Notes: generated by a model not told the origin, from the letters alone. A stretch of DNA of 64,000 bases from Rutstroemia sp. NJR-2017a BVV2 (GCA_002946415.1 NJPS01000016.1:248001-312000); one strand, 5' to 3'; counted from the stretch's first letter, positions 22,977 through 36,244 are shown. Translations and numbers: made by a program.

Positions 22977-25900
22977 AGCCTTGAAACTTTTGAGGTTTTT
23001 GGGATTTTGGAGGTTACCGGTATGAGGTAGTGGTAGTGTATTGTGGGGGACTTGGGACGGGATGGGAACTGGGTATGGGTTCTGGTTTGCCTGGGTTTGC
23101 ACCGGTTGAATGGGGTAATTTTGCTGGAGAACAAAGCAAACAAGGTCCAGGGCTCGAGGAAATGATGTCCCGGATGTTGGACGACTAAAAAACAGATCAA
23201 AGGAATTCCAGGGTTTAGAAATGATCCAGATTTTACATGAAGCGATGATTTGTTGATGCTGATAGCAGTCAAACGCTCCGAGAAAATTAGAGTAATAAGA
23301 GTAATAACAGCGAACCTTGATCCAAAAAGACTTGTCACAGTCCGAGAGCAAAAAGGCAGGCAGTTGGTATCTGGCAGCTGGCAGATGATGATCAACAAGG
23401 ATGAGAGAGGAAAGTAGCTCTTGAAACTTGGCCTAGATAGAGCAACGCATACGCAACGTGAAAGATAGCGTGGAGTATGAAGAACGAACGCCGGTGGTAG
23501 GATGAACGACACGTTCCGGATTCGTGGTAGACTTTCGCAGAACAAGGCGATCGAGGGAAAGAAGTGCCTTCTGTCTCGTAGGTAGCCAATGATTGGATTA
23601 GCAGAGGAAAGCACGAAGTAGGTTTGTAATCCAAGGTAAGAGCTAGTTGGAAAACAGCTCAACATCTCCTCGTCTGCACCAATTGGGTCGCTATCCCTCA
23701 GGCGGATCTCATCTCATACAATATAATATGTACAGTGATAAGTATATTCCCACAAGTGTGCTGTGCGCTTACTTCGTACTTCCGTACCTAAAGCTTCCTA
23801 GATAGGCATGTTGATGCCGTATAGGTGTATCGTATAGGGAAAACGATGGTTATTGCTGCCAAATCCAATATATTGTATCAGAACGAATCAAACGCAGTCG
23901 GATCCTTTACTTAGGTATCCATAATCCATTCGAGCCCTTTCGAGGTTTCATACGGATAGGCAATGAGCAGACGAAGGGCCGTCCACGGTCCACCAAGTGT
24001 GATATCCATAATCATGTAAGAAAGACTTCCTTCCCCAATAATATTGATTGAACGTACGAAACGCCCCCACCGATAAATTGGCTGAAGGATGAATATGCTA
24101 GACCGTCAAACCTTTTCGGTCTATGAACCAGTCCCGCGAAAAAGGATACACTTGCACTTGATAGGTAATATGATATCAGATAGACTACAGCGTGATTTGA
24201 TTGCATGACCGCGACTTGGCAGGAGGCAGAAGAGACATACGAACAAAAAAGCCACACTGCTCAGTTCCCCGTCCGAAACAAAAACGTTTCCAAAAAGCCC
24301 CAGCGGCTCGAGTCTTCCTGGCCGCGCAATTTTGCATCGGACCTTTGACCTATTCCGGCAGTCAGCGAAGATCACAGAGGCCAATAAAAGCCATCAAGTG
24401 ATGATAAAACAGAGTAACCTTCATCCTAAGTTTCATGGCCCTTTTACCCAGTTGAGTAAGGTAAGAGAAATAAACTTCCTCTGCTCTTGCACATGACATG
24501 ATTCGCGGTGGGATAAGAGGTCGATACAAGTGGCCAGCTGGGTGAGAGTCATACAAGGCACACTTCAATATAGATGGTTATGCTTAAGATGATTTCGCGT
24601 CTCAGAATATGCAAAGTTTTACGAACGGACAAGATATTACTGTGGAGAAACACGAAAAGGTAGCGCGAGGCCCTTGGCTTTGGTTCGAGCACTAGAAACT
24701 TCGCGACGGTTTGCTTGCACAAAAGGGGCTAAAGACATACAAACGGTTTGGCTGTTCACGTGTCTAAAATGAAATCATGTATCGTTGTTTTTTAGATCCG
24801 GACGCATCTCCCGTTTAGCAAGGTTAGAGAAATGAGAACAGACGTATTTGTCGAGCACTTGGATAATGAATCGTATTGGCAGATGAAAGCAAATTAAGGA
24901 CGCTCGTAATGGGAGGGAGAGCTGCCAAAATCAGACTACGAAGTATAGTACCATTGATGACGACTGTGATAACATGTGATCTCGTAGGCAGATAGTGCCC
25001 GGCCAAATGCTGCCTCTTTCTCGGTCCATCTCCACCTGCAAATGCCGAAGCCTCACGACATCATAAATTGCATTGCTTCATCTCTCGGAGTTCCCGTCTC
25101 TCCAATGTGCCAATGTGCCATACTGATTGATATGGAATCATCGATCCGCTCTATCTTACGAGCATGTGTCATGCTCGTGTCTAATCTGTCTTTTCCCCTT
25201 TCCACTGCTTCCAACTTCCTTCCCGTTACTCTCTCGAGTCCGTGTGGAAATGCCTTCCAGCTTCCGGTGATCGCATAGCCAATCATTACCCTAGTTCTGA
25301 CCGTTTTTACCCGGAACAAGAATATTCCTTCGGTGAGGGAGTTTGGGCAGCTGAGATTGCCCGTTTGTGAACGCTCGTTCCGGGACGTTTTGCGTTTGTA
25401 CTGTAAAACATGCTCAACGTTCGTAGAACTTGAAGTGAGGTTGAAAACTTGCGCGAGCAGATGGATCGCGATAGTTTTTTAAGTTTATTTGACCCATGGT
25501 CAGCTCCTAGGCTGGACTCTGGAGAGTACCGGCATCGTGAACCCTTCGCGGGGTGCCTGCGTGGTTCGTTGGACCCCCATCGCATGCCTCACACCTCATG
25601 GTCCTCCCCAAAGCCTTGTACGTTGCCTCTGCCCTGCTGCTCGGAGAATTAGACCGCTGTAAATTCAGCTCCCTCGAGGATTCTCATCTTGCACCAAAGT
25701 GACATGTCAGAGCGGGAGGGAAGGGGGCCACGGTACTTTCGGGGATTGCCAGATTGACGATCTTGGTCTTCTAGGCCTCCCCTACACAGTCATTACAACA
25801 TTGGAATTCATGGAATTCGATATTATCGCCGATATCATCACGATCGCCCAAACTTTGTTGGCTTTTGGGCTCATATCCGATGCTACCGAGGTGAGGTATT

Positions 25901-27170
25901 TCTCATGCGCCCCTGTGGCACAATCACACGAAGTAACGCTCTGAATTGAAAACGAATAATACGACCAATAGCACTGGAGATTACTACCAAAAGGTCGCGC
26001 GTCGCCCGAGACTTTCAACGGCAAAAGTTTCTCATACGTCCCGTCATATATCTTCAGCGCCATTATTGCATGTCTCCATTGGTTTGTGCGCTTGCATGGG
26101 CGGCTTGATTACAAGGGTGGCCAGCGAGGGACTTTCTTGGGGGTGTGGGCATGGCGGCCTCACGCCTTTGGAGCTCCCTGTCAACTTGACTTAAGACAAC
26201 GTTGAACGCTTTAACTTCGCTCCCCCTGTTTGACAGCTGTTGGTTCCTTGTCGACGTTTGGACTCATGCTTGGGAACGTCAATATCAACCTCATGGCAAA
26301 TGTGCATGGGGATATACTGTACCTTACAGCAAAGACAGCATCACGTGGGTTCTATCACATTTCCAAGAGCTCGTCGGACGATCGCATGGCCTGCAATTAT
26401 TCATGTGACTATTACCTGGCCTACGGGAACAATTTTGTGTATCTAGCTGTTGGCCACGAAGTTTGAGTCACCGCGAGACCCGACAGTATGAAATTGTGGC
26501 AAGTCCCCGTGGCGAATAGGCCTTTTGCGTGTGGTTACCTTATGCATTCATTACTCGACACTACCTGATGAGATAACTCGGCCGACTTAAGACCTAGTGG
26601 CTCGGAAGTACCTCAAATCTCTGTTAAATCAGCCACCAGTGCGAAATACAATCAAATGATTTTAGGTTCAGAATCGATACTCCTTCATTAGGTATAGTAT
26701 AATCCACGCCGTGAGTATTCGTACTTGTATACCGTACTTCCTCTGCTTCTTAGTACGAGATTGAAGTTTCGGTGACGGTCCCCGGGTGCAACTGTGAACT
26801 ATTTTTAGTCCCACCCAAGAACCTTTTTCCGACCGAAGATCAAACACGGCTCTGCTATTCGCAGTCGCGGAACAATCGTTCCGAGAGGACAGTTTTTAGT
26901 GGAAAATCAGGCAAGACTAAAATTGGAATCACCGAAGTTGTTAACAGTCGTTACGAAACCCGCGGGAGAAAGCGACCGGAGGAGAGATGAAATCATGAAA
27001 AGAAGCCATCAAATTTCATCAGATATCTTCAGACTTCAGTCAACGCATCTGAGGCACACGGAGTCGCATTTCGGGGAAGCTGGTTCGAAATGCTACTTGA
27101 GATATGCGGGAGTGAGAAGTACATGCCCTGATGCATGCAAACATTCCCTACCAGTATTGCCCTGAAGCTT

Positions 27171-27200
27171 GCCTGTCTGGCCTGTCTGGCCTGTCTTGCC
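27171..27200. repeat. Short tandem repeat (GCCTGTCTG)
   Basis: Three adjacent copies of a 9-base unit, the last one degenerate. Non-coding as far as can be judged. Confidence 0.8.
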
Positions 27201-29403
27201 CGACAAACCTCCCTATCTCCAATCTACAAGTGACGAACGGGGCGTAAATCGAGTGATCCTCAATTTCCACCCCCACAGAAAAGGTTCCAGACCAATCTTT
27301 TATGATATGTTTCCCTACCTTTGTATAGGCTATAGCGACTGAATCACTGATAACCTGAGCGGGCGGCAGTTACGCTTGTTCCGGAAAGCCCATTTTAATA
27401 TTCCCTCAATATATAGTATAATGCATAATCAGGGAATTACGTCTCGGATAATTAGACAGTTATATAACCTATTTGGTGCTAGTTCCCCGCGGTCTGCATT
27501 ATCTCACGAATGTCTGCTAGACTTTCCCAAAAGGAAAAGGAATTAAAAAGATTATGAACAAAACACGATTCTCTTCAATGAAAAGAAAAAACCTAAACAA
27601 ACACTGCCACGTCTTGCGCATGCCAGCCCCGAGACATCCGGTCCTACAGGTCAGACTGAGTATAGCAGATAGAACTTAAAAGCTCCTACTGGCTCGCGCG
27701 CCCAGACCTCAAAAGCAGCACCGTCGCCTCACATGATCTTACACCTCCCCTACGGAAACGGCCAGGTTCCGCGCACCAATGGCACACAAGTACAGCCTTA
27801 TACCAGGAGCAACATATACCCTCCACAAGGAGTATGTCCCGATCAATTTTCAGCAGCGCGGACAAATGACGACGCTGCTTTGGAGGGGAGGGCATGATGA
27901 TGATGCTTATGAGGGATGCGATGCGGTGCTGTGCTCAGTATTACGACATCCTAGATGTAACACCCCATCTTGACCACATCTCTCTGAGTTACGACTTTGA
28001 CATAATACTTTGATGTGTGTAGATGTGAATATAGAAACTCGCCACACACACATTTACTCCAGCAGCTGCGGCAGCTGCAGCGGCCAGAAAAGGAGCACGC
28101 CACGTGCTGTGCCTCTTATCAGCATGCGTATTTTCCCTCCCTCCTTCAGCTTGGTTGGTGTCTTCCCAAAACTACGTCCATCCATTCATACCGGAGATGA
28201 GAGTAGCAGAACCCAATGCTACCCTCCCAGCCTGCCTCTTTTTGCCTGCCCTTCCTTTTCTCCTGCAGCATGCATGTGGGTGGTGCTGACACACGGAAGG
28301 ATTTCTGTGACCCGCAGGACCGTAGCAAGCCACAATATAAAATTTGATAGAAACGTTACTAAAAACTGGGAGAAAGAGGAAAGAGACGAGGGCGATCGCG
28401 AAAGATGGCTCCGTGGATGACGATTCTCAAGGGTGTGGGAACTTCTTGGTAAGGCACGAGGGCGAGGAAAAAGAAAAGGGACATTTCCTAACAGAGGAAG
28501 AGAGCGAATCCCTTGGTTGGCTTGGGTACAGTAGATTCGTGGGAGTTACGCTTTACGGTGCGAACGGACGGTGCAGTGCGTGCGTGCATCCTGGCCGGGC
28601 TCTAGAGTGGTGTTTGGTAATGGTAATCGAGAACAGTAACCTTACTGCCTGCATGATCTATCTGTGCAGCGAAAGTGTATGTCCGAAGTAGTAGCAGGTC
28701 AGTAGGCTGATACATACAGCCCATCTCGACGAATTGCATTTTCGTTCCTTTCGTAACGCGCTTTCGCTTTCGCACCCCCATCTTACACCGCTTTAGGCAT
28801 ATGCGATTGATCAATGATCGGTCTCAGGCTCGTAAGATGCCACCAATGGATATGGATATTCGCGTGCTGCGTGCAGAGTGATTTTTGTGATCGACGATAC
28901 GGTGCGCGGAGCTGAGAAGGTGCATTCTCAATACGATATCATATGAGATAATTTGATGGATGCTTTGTAATATCATATGGGAGCGAGCGAAAGATCGGTG
29001 AAAGAAGATATGCATCTTACTGTACCCTTCCTTCCGGAACGGACTGCTGGTGTCGTAGACTCGTAGTGCAGGTTCAACATGCATGGTGAAGATAAAGGGG
29101 AATGGGGAGGTGAGATCAGACGGCGGTGATGTGATGGATAGTGTAACGTGCGAGCAGAGAAATGGGGTCGTCGAGTTACAGCACATGTATTTATCGAGAG
29201 ACGGGGATGCAGGAAGCCGTTTGGTGGAATGGAAAATGGGGGTAGAGCTGGGAAATGGGGATAGATGGGAGGGGGAATCGGCGACTAGGGACGACCGAGT
29301 GGTTGTTTTTGTGCTTAACGTTGTGAGGAGAGCGACGAGCGCTGCGCTGCGCTGCGGTAGGGTTCTACGGATTATGGGGATTGGGGATGGGACTGCAAAT
29401 TGG

Positions 29404-29433
29404 GGTTCTGGGCTCTGGGTTCTGGGTTCTGGA
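29404..29433. repeat. Short tandem repeat (TTCTGGG)
   Basis: About four copies of a 7-base unit with one variant copy, in sequence that otherwise shows no gene. Confidence 0.8.
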
Positions 29434-30253
29434 CGAGGGGTACGGGTAAGTACAGTTACCGTAACATTTTGCAATTATCCTTTTGCTTGGTTTTGCTTCT
29501 GGGGTCGCGCGTTCCCTTGGGTCGATGATACTTTTGTGCGATGTGACAGCCTTGAGAGCAGCATGGTTCTTGACGACGGCGTTTCATCGCTGGGCATGGA
29601 GTTTTGGGACCGATGATGAACACGTGATCACGCACCTTTGTCGTCGCTTCGAAATCGACGGATTAGAGTCGAGGTCGACGACGAGCTCTGGTTATTGCAG
29701 AATCCCGTGTATGTGACTTACAGATATCAGAATCAATTCAACTGACATACAAACTCACGTGTCCAATGCTGCGCGTGCCCTCACTCCTCTTTCCCTCATT
29801 CCCTCACATCGCGCAACCAAACTAAATATCACGACATCCGCCTAAATTGGCAATTCTGCGTCACATCGCGCTCCACCTCCATGTTCGAACCAAACATGAT
29901 CCATCAATTCACATGGAACGCGTCTTCTGCTTGGGTGAAGCTATGGAGTTATTCGGTCTTGTTACTTGGTAAACCCGGAGACCTCTGAGCACGATGATGT
30001 ATGGTTGGCTGCAACCTTCAAGTGAGGGGACGGCTGGATATGTTGCACCAGATTTGGACCTTATCGCTGTGGATAAGGAAAATTAGAGATTTCCTGACGA
30101 GCTTGATACAAGTGCCTTCAAGTGTCATGTTCCTGGATATTCTCCGCTACTTAACCAAGTGGAAGAGTTTTCGAAATCTGTAAGGTCAAGTTTGGCAGAC
30201 TGCGGAAGTTCCTGAGAATCAAAGTACTGTACCTGTACGGGCTATCTCATCCA

Positions 30254-31939
30254 ATGGCAGCTTCAATTGATCCCGAAAAGCACCTTGCTTCCTCCCCGTC
30301 GCAATCTGCAAGTAAACATGTAGACATATCTTCTACTGGTCCCAAGCAGCTGGACGATAATTACGAATTGTTCCAGAATGCTAGAGCTATTGAGGTCGAT
30401 CCTCAGGAAGCAAAGAGAGTCCTGCGGAAGATTGATATCCGTCTTATGCCGATACTCTTTGTTACCTACATGCTGCAATATCTAGATAAGAACTCTCTCA
30501 ACTTCTCAAGCGTGTACGGGTTGCAGAAAGGAACGCATCTTAAAGGACAAGATTATTCCTGGCTGGGGTATGATTATTTCTGCGTGTCTCATTGCATTTT
30601 CGCCTGCTAACCACGACATAGTTCCATATTCTACTTCGGTTATCTGTTCTCCCAGTTCCCGTCAGGCTATTTACTTCAACGTCTCCCGATTGGGAAGTTC
30701 CTCTCATTGACTACAATCGCGTGGGGAGTTGTCCTCATCACCACCCCAGCATGTACTTCATTCGGCGGCATAGCGACCAATCGCTTCATTCTTGGTGCTC
30801 TTGAAGCGGCTGTTAACCCTGGTTTCGTTCTCCTCATGTCCATGTGGTACACCTCAGCCGAGCAGCCCCTTCGCCTAGAAACATACTACTGCACGAATGG
30901 CATCGCCACAATGTTCGGTGGCCTCATCGGCTATGCTGTCGGCCACATCACCACCGGTCTTGCGAAATGGATGTACGTCTTCCTCATCTTCGGGTCCATC
31001 TCCATCTTCTGGGGCATCGTTTCCCTTCTCGTTCTCCCAGACCTCCCCTCGACGGCCAAATTCCTCACCCCCCACGAACGCCTCATCGCTGTCAGTCGTG
31101 TAGCATCTAACCGTCAAGGAGTCAAGAACCACCGCTTCCAATCCTACCAAGCATGGCAAACCCTCCGCGACCCCAAAACATGGATCCTCTTCGTCATGGC
31201 CGTCGGCGCACAAGTCCCAAACTCCGCCCTCACATCCTTCACCAGCATCATCGTCGGCTCCTTCGGCTTCGACACCCTTGGCACGCAATACCTGCAGATT
31301 CCCGGCGGCGCAGTACAATTCCTCGCTCTCATCGCAGGCGGCTACATCTGCACCAAATTCCCCCGCAACTCCCGCTGCATCACCATGATTGTCGCAAACA
31401 GCATCTGCATCATCGGATCCGGGCTGCTGGTTGGTCTTCCCAGGTCTAATAAATGGGGCAGGCTGGTCGCTCTATGGTTGTGCTATTTTCAGGGACTGGG
31501 CTTCAGCATGAGCTTGACGATGGTGTCGAGTAATGTGGCGGGGTATACGAAGAAACAACTCACAGGCGCGGTGCTGTTCACGGGGTATTGTGTGGGGAAT
31601 ATTATTGGGCCGCAGACTTTCATTGCGAGTGAAGCTCGTAAGTCTTTTCTTCATTATGCCGTCATCACTATTTCCCCCCCCTTTTTTTACTCCCCCAAAT
31701 GCTAACCACACCCTCAAGCCGCCTACCACTCAGCATACATCGCCATGCTGGTAGGCTACTCCGTTAAGCTCGCCTCAGTAGTAGTCCTGTACATCTACAT
31801 GTACACGAGCAACAAACGCCGAGACAGGGAGCAGGCGGAGAGAGGTGATGCGAGCGAGGAGGAGGAGAGGGAGGCTGTCGAGAAGGGTATGCTGGATATG
31901 ACGGAGATTGATAATAGAGGTTTTAGATATATTTTGTAA
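30254..31939 (+). CDS. MFS transporter, allantoate permease (Dal5/ACS) type
   Basis: Plasma-membrane proton symporter family that takes up organic anions such as allantoate, vitamins or small peptides; the substrate here is not predictable. Exons 30254-30567, 30622-31637 and 31719-31939 give 516 residues, usual for the family. The cytosolic N-terminus (about 60 residues) leads to the family block RVLRKIDIRLMPILFVTYMLQYLDKNSLNFSS split over residues 55-87, with the first membrane span; the DKNSLNF segment is typical of Dal5 relatives. About twelve hydrophobic spans follow, with NRFILGALEAAVNPGFVLL in span 4 and NVAGYTKKQ / GYCVGNIIGPQ in the C-terminal half. The acidic tail (ERGDASEEEE) is cytosolic. 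Splices restore WLG-SIFYFGYL and SEA-PAYHSAY. The start is the first in-frame ATG after an upstream stop. Confidence 0.92.
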
Positions 31940-32938
31940 GAGAGAAGGAGAAAGAAAGAGATAATGAAGTTTGTTTAATTTGACCAGAATGTTTGTGTGC
32001 ATGTGCATGTGATGTTTGGGTTTGGAGTTGTTTGCTGTGAGGGGGGATGTGAAGAGGTGGATGCAGGTATGGAGGATAGGAGGGGAAGTGATGTGATGTG
32101 CTGTGCGTATATAATCTTACTTGAGATTATTTCGTTCTCGCACTGCACGTCCCCTCGAGTTAGCGGATCCTCTCAGCAGTGATTTATTCTTGCGTTTACT
32201 GCTACGAAAACAAGGACTTCTAGTCGGCCTCGTTCTTAGCGGTGAGAAGCTCCCTTATATCAGGTGTCTCCTTGATACACTGTATACCGACTCAAAATAT
32301 TCAAAGTGTCTCGAGAAATCCACAGGCTCGAATCCTGTGCGCGGCGCATTTGGTTGCTTTCTACGATTATTCTTTTCCCACTTGAATTCATTTATTCGGG
32401 ACCCTACAAAAGAAAGGAAGATGCTGACGACGAGATGAGATGATACAGCGAGAGGTTGAGACCGACGGTGGAGCGGGGGATCGTCTCGGTGCGGGAAAAT
32501 GCTTGCTTGCTTGTTGTGCTGTGATGGCGTTGGGGCTGGGGCTGGTGGTGGTAAGGAGTGATGCTGTGTGGGGAATAGGTAGGGAGGGGTTCATGAGCTA
32601 CGGTAGAAATTTGAAGCTGGGAGGCGGAAAGGGGGCCTCACTTCAGGTATGGAAGTGACTTCAGTACATCATCATAGCACCACTTGATCTTCCTGGCGAT
32701 TTCTCGATCTCTCTGGGTGCATAGATATAAATAATCTCATGGCATTAGTGACGATTCAAGGTCGCTGTATCTCCATAAAACTAACAGAAATCGAACTGAT
32801 TTATTTGCATATTTTTCTTTTCTTCGAGTGGGGTCTAGAATTTCATAGCAGCAGCTACCTCGAATACCTAATCCAATCAAAGTAAATTGGATGGGCTAAT
32901 ACTGGTATTTGTATGACATAATTCACCCACATTCAACT
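31940..32938. other. Intergenic between convergent transporter and O-methyltransferase
   Basis: About 1 kb of 3' flank for both genes. At about 32322-32345 there is an orphan sequence like the T-arm of a tRNA (ACAGG stem, CTCGAAT loop, CCTGT stem), but no matching 5' acceptor half or anticodon arm was found, so no tRNA is called. Confidence 0.45.
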
Positions 32939-34626
32939 CTACACATCCTCCCCCTCCCAAACCGCCTCAATCAAGCTCATTCTCGACCCCATCAGTCTCT
33001 TAACACCCAAAAATCGAAACCCCCCAGCCCCTCTAAAAAGCTCTTCCCAATCTCTTGGTCCCCTCTCCTGCGCGTTCAACAACGACAACATAACCAAATC
33101 CATCGTCCTCATAACCTTCTCTTCCGGCCCCTCATACCCCTTCCCCGATTCCGGCAAGCAATAATCATTAATCAAAACCCTCGCCCCCTTCTTCAACGCC
33201 GGCTTCAGCTGATTCAAGATATTCGTTGCGTACTTATTACTATGATTGTGCATGATCCAACGGAAGAGATACACATCCGCATGTTTGGTCGGCTGAGCGG
33301 TATGGAAATCATGAACCATGTATTTGATTCTCGGCGCGAGCGAGTCGTCAAGTTGAGGGGCGCTGGCGATCGTTTTGAGGAGATCTTGGACGACGAATTT
33401 AAGATTTGGGAATTGCTTGGCTAGTTCAATGCAGACGAAGCCGTGGGAGCCGCCGAGATCGACTATGGTGCCGTGATGTGCATCTAGAGCTGCCCAGTCG
33501 TAGTTGTTGATAAGATGGGAGAGTTCGTAGCCTTCGCCTGTGGTAAGGGATGCCATGGCGCCGCCTAGACGTTTTGCCCTTAGGGGTGATTTTCCTAATG
33601 TGACGAACATGGGTTCGATATTGGCGGTGTCGTTGGCGAGACAGAAGCCGGATTGTGTAGGTTCGGAGGCTGAAGGGTATTGGTCGAGAGCTGGAATAGT
33701 CTTTTCCGAGGCCTAGGACCATGTTAGTCCCACGGTGAGATGTGGCAGTTTATGGATAAGGGGCAAGAGGCACCCTGAACCGAGGCGAAAACTGATGTAT
33801 AAAGGTAACGTACCGGCCACATATCTTCTACGCAGAACCCGACCCAGTCAGCCATCGCCTGATCTTCAGCTAGTATCTTACTGGCGGCCGTATGGGCTAT
33901 GACACCGGGCTTAACCTCTTGGAAAATCCTATTCGTCATGGCATGCCTCAATAATCTTCTTACATTGATGATATCAAGCCCAACCTTTTCCGCGATTTCT
34001 TCGAAGGTTGAGGTCCCGTTTATGGGGAATGATTGAGCTGTGACTCTATCAGCTACGCAGTCAACTTATGGGGTAAATACCTGGATCTCACCAATATTGT
34101 AGTGATAAATGGCCCGCAGTGATAGCGAATTGTTGTGCTGTAATCTCCTCAGCATTCATCCTCGATGACATTACGGCAAGGGACTTCGAAGAAGGGAGGT
34201 TCATACATCCCAAGCTAGACATCTAAGCCCTTGCTCTGCCCCTGTGAGCAATTCGCCCAGTTCTGCCGTAGCCTTGATCACTTCTTCCCTCGCTCTTTGC
34301 AACGCATCTGGAAGCTTTGGGAAGCCTACGGCCGAATCAACATTGAAGCTTGGTTCTGGAAGACCATTCTCTTTCATGTAAGAACTGATTTTCTCCGTTT
34401 CCTGAGCGATCTTTGCGGCCAGCTTCACAAGACTAGATGTAGATAGAGCAGGCCCTCCAGCACTGGGTGCATGCGTCTGCTCATGATAAGAACCGACGAC
34501 TGATGCCACATGCCTGATGATTGGTTTCTTGAGGATAGTGTTTCGAGGGCGACATATGCGCAACGAGGTAGATATGTTTAAGCGGAGACAACTAAAAACT
34601 GCATTTCGACCACTCATACTAGACAT
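32939..34626 (-). CDS. S-adenosylmethionine-dependent O-methyltransferase (plant/fungal secondary-metabolite type)
   Basis: Methylates a hydroxyl group of a small molecule; relatives act in polyketide and other secondary pathways. Four exons on the minus strand: 34626-34207, 34137-34092, 34037-33814, 33712-32939, giving 487 residues. N-terminal dimerisation part: STSSLVKLAAKIAQETEKI then PSFNVDS; the tiny 46-base exon supplies NNSLSLRAIYHYNI. The catalytic domain has the SAM motif VDLGGSHGF (about 314-322), VVQDL and the usual catalytic His at about 385 in FRWIMHNHSN, with RVLINDYCLPE after it. The protein is about 70-80 residues longer at the N-terminus than usual, and that extension is rich in Arg and Ser; an import signal or a wrong start are both possible (an in-frame Met also exists at 34728). 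It is transcribed away from the flavin oxidase gene at 36245. Confidence 0.88.
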
Positions 34627-36244
34627 TATTTTGAGCAGCCGCGCTGCGTGGCACGACTGAAGGTGCAGTAACCGTGGTTTGGCTTCAAAGCAAGAGGTTG
34701 ATAGAAGATAGATATGCACTACATTCAAATGCTTCGCAACGAGATTTTGATCGCTTCCTAGCTCATATCATGTATAGGAATCAGGCACCAGATATCCATC
34801 GCACTATTGAATTTCCACGTGAGGTCAGCGTACTCTTTTGAAAGTATTCGCGACCATTGGGTCGGATATTAACCCTGAAATGCTGGCCAAGTCCGTCCAT
34901 ATTACAGGTGGTATCTCCTTATCATGCTGACACGGTTGAATAGCGGGGATATGTTCCCCTTCCCGTTTTATTTGTTGGAAGCAAGCTGATGGAACACTGC
35001 GAGCGATGAAAAAAGGGAATGCATTTAACTTAGGAGAGGGAACCGGTTTTTAACTTAGGGGCAAGGCCAGCAAGAATACATACAGCTTTGCATAAATATT
35101 TCATAATGTTTGTGCAATTGCACATTTGTACATAGTCCAAGCGTGGGATGAGATTTGCATAAAGTTTTGTCGTTGCCAAACAAGATGACTGCAGATTCGA
35201 TTCCGCAACACTCAAAGTACAATGGTTTACCATCGATCTGTACCCAATTCTCGTCGACTGTTTGATTTTCGGTGCTTGGGTGTCACTCTCGCCCTGAGAC
35301 CACGGAATCCTGCATCACTTTTAAAGACGAAAGAATCCACAATCTTACTTCCTGGGAGGGAGCAGACTCGACAACTAATCGTCGGCATTACGGTGGCACT
35401 CCTACGGAAAGTCTCGCTTCCTAACAACGCTTTCCGTAGGAGGCACCGTAATGCCGACGATCACTTCTGGTCGACTGTGTGGTTAAATTAACCATGTCTC
35501 GTTTCTGCTATCCTTGGATCTCACAGCCTAGCAATGGACATTTTCTTCGGAATTCATGGCAGGGTAGGCTGACACTCTTTTAGCAGAACTTTCTCCGGTC
35601 TTATATGTCTCATTCTCTCCTCGTCTCGAAGAGCAACGACAATAGAGTTACGGTAAAGCGACCCTGCAATTAAATGTTTACTAAATCGCAAGATACCTCG
35701 ACCAACAGCCTTCCCTATGCGTTACTTCGCCTTAACCTCGGTAGGCCTGCTGTGAATTATTTGCTCACAGCACGAAAGCCGCATGCACGAGTCTGCTCTT
35801 CCCTAGTCAGCAATTGCTATGCCTTGTCGTCAATGGTCAACACGAAGTACGTACGATAGTCGCATAGTTAGAAAGCCAGCTCCATGTGCTTTATCTCGTG
35901 TTACAAGGGATGCCTAGCATTTCATGGATTCGATTGGTAGTGTTAAAGTACATGCATTATGTCCGCATTCGCCGAGAGTAAGCTTGTCCCCTTGAGTGCC
36001 AACTAGACACGGCCTTACCAAAAAAATGAGGTGGGGAGGTCGCTTATGGCAGTCAAGGGGAGACCAACCGTTGCAACTTGGACGGTATGTTGTCCTGTGG
36101 TTGCATTCCCTGTGAGGGGCATCCGGAAAAACCAGTCTTTATACCGAGAAGGTGGACTGCTTGAATCTCTTCAAAAGGACGTCCCCTCTCCTCTGTGAAG
36201 TTCCTCAGTTTGGTTTTGCTCAACCTTCTTGGAACATTGCAAAA
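34627..36244. other. 1.6 kb between the divergent methyltransferase and oxidase genes
   Basis: Contains the promoters of both genes. A strong inverted repeat near its middle is listed separately. Other open frames here are short and overlap one another; none is called. Confidence 0.5.
35378..35461. repeat. Near-perfect inverted repeat (hairpin, MITE-like)
   Basis: Left arm 35378-35411 and right arm 35430-35461 are reverse complements over about 32-34 bases, with one small mismatch/bulge (GGCACT against GCCT), around an 18-base loop. Outside the arms the similarity continues weakly: CAGACTCGACA on the left against the complement of TGGTCGACTGTG on the right. This fits a small foldback element or the core of a miniature inverted-repeat transposable element. 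No target-site duplication could be fixed and no transposase is near, so the mobile nature is an inference. Confidence 0.75.

Larger units (their letters stand above)
17657..30253. other. 12.6 kb gene-poor region between the regulator and the MFS transporter
   Basis: No open frame here combines length, a plausible start, splice context and a recognisable motif. The longest ones (about 163-274 codons, at 21228-21719, 22841-23665, 28824-29474, 29083-29616) lie opposite other frames of equal length or in skewed repeat sequence. No tRNA, 5S rRNA or transposon ends were recognised. The left several kilobases sit upstream of the minus-strand regulator and could be its leader and promoter; the right end is the promoter of the transporter at 30254. 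Local tandem repeats are listed separately. Confidence 0.5.

Noticed and set aside
22204..23665. Long minus-strand open frames of 160-274 codons
   Set aside because: They run through the 7-base repeat and skewed sequence, which keeps several frames open at once; no motif or splice structure.
28824..29616. Overlapping long frames on opposite strands
   Set aside because: Mutually antisense frames in low-complexity sequence without conserved features.
30844..31449. Plus- and minus-strand frames inside the transporter gene
   Set aside because: Shadows of the GC-rich MFS coding exon, which has the transporter motifs and in-phase splices.
32200..32350. Possible type II tRNA (Ser/Leu-like) on the plus strand
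   Set aside because: Only the T-arm with a B box and a GC-rich 3' flank are present; no 5' acceptor strand pairs well and no anticodon arm with a 7-base loop was found.
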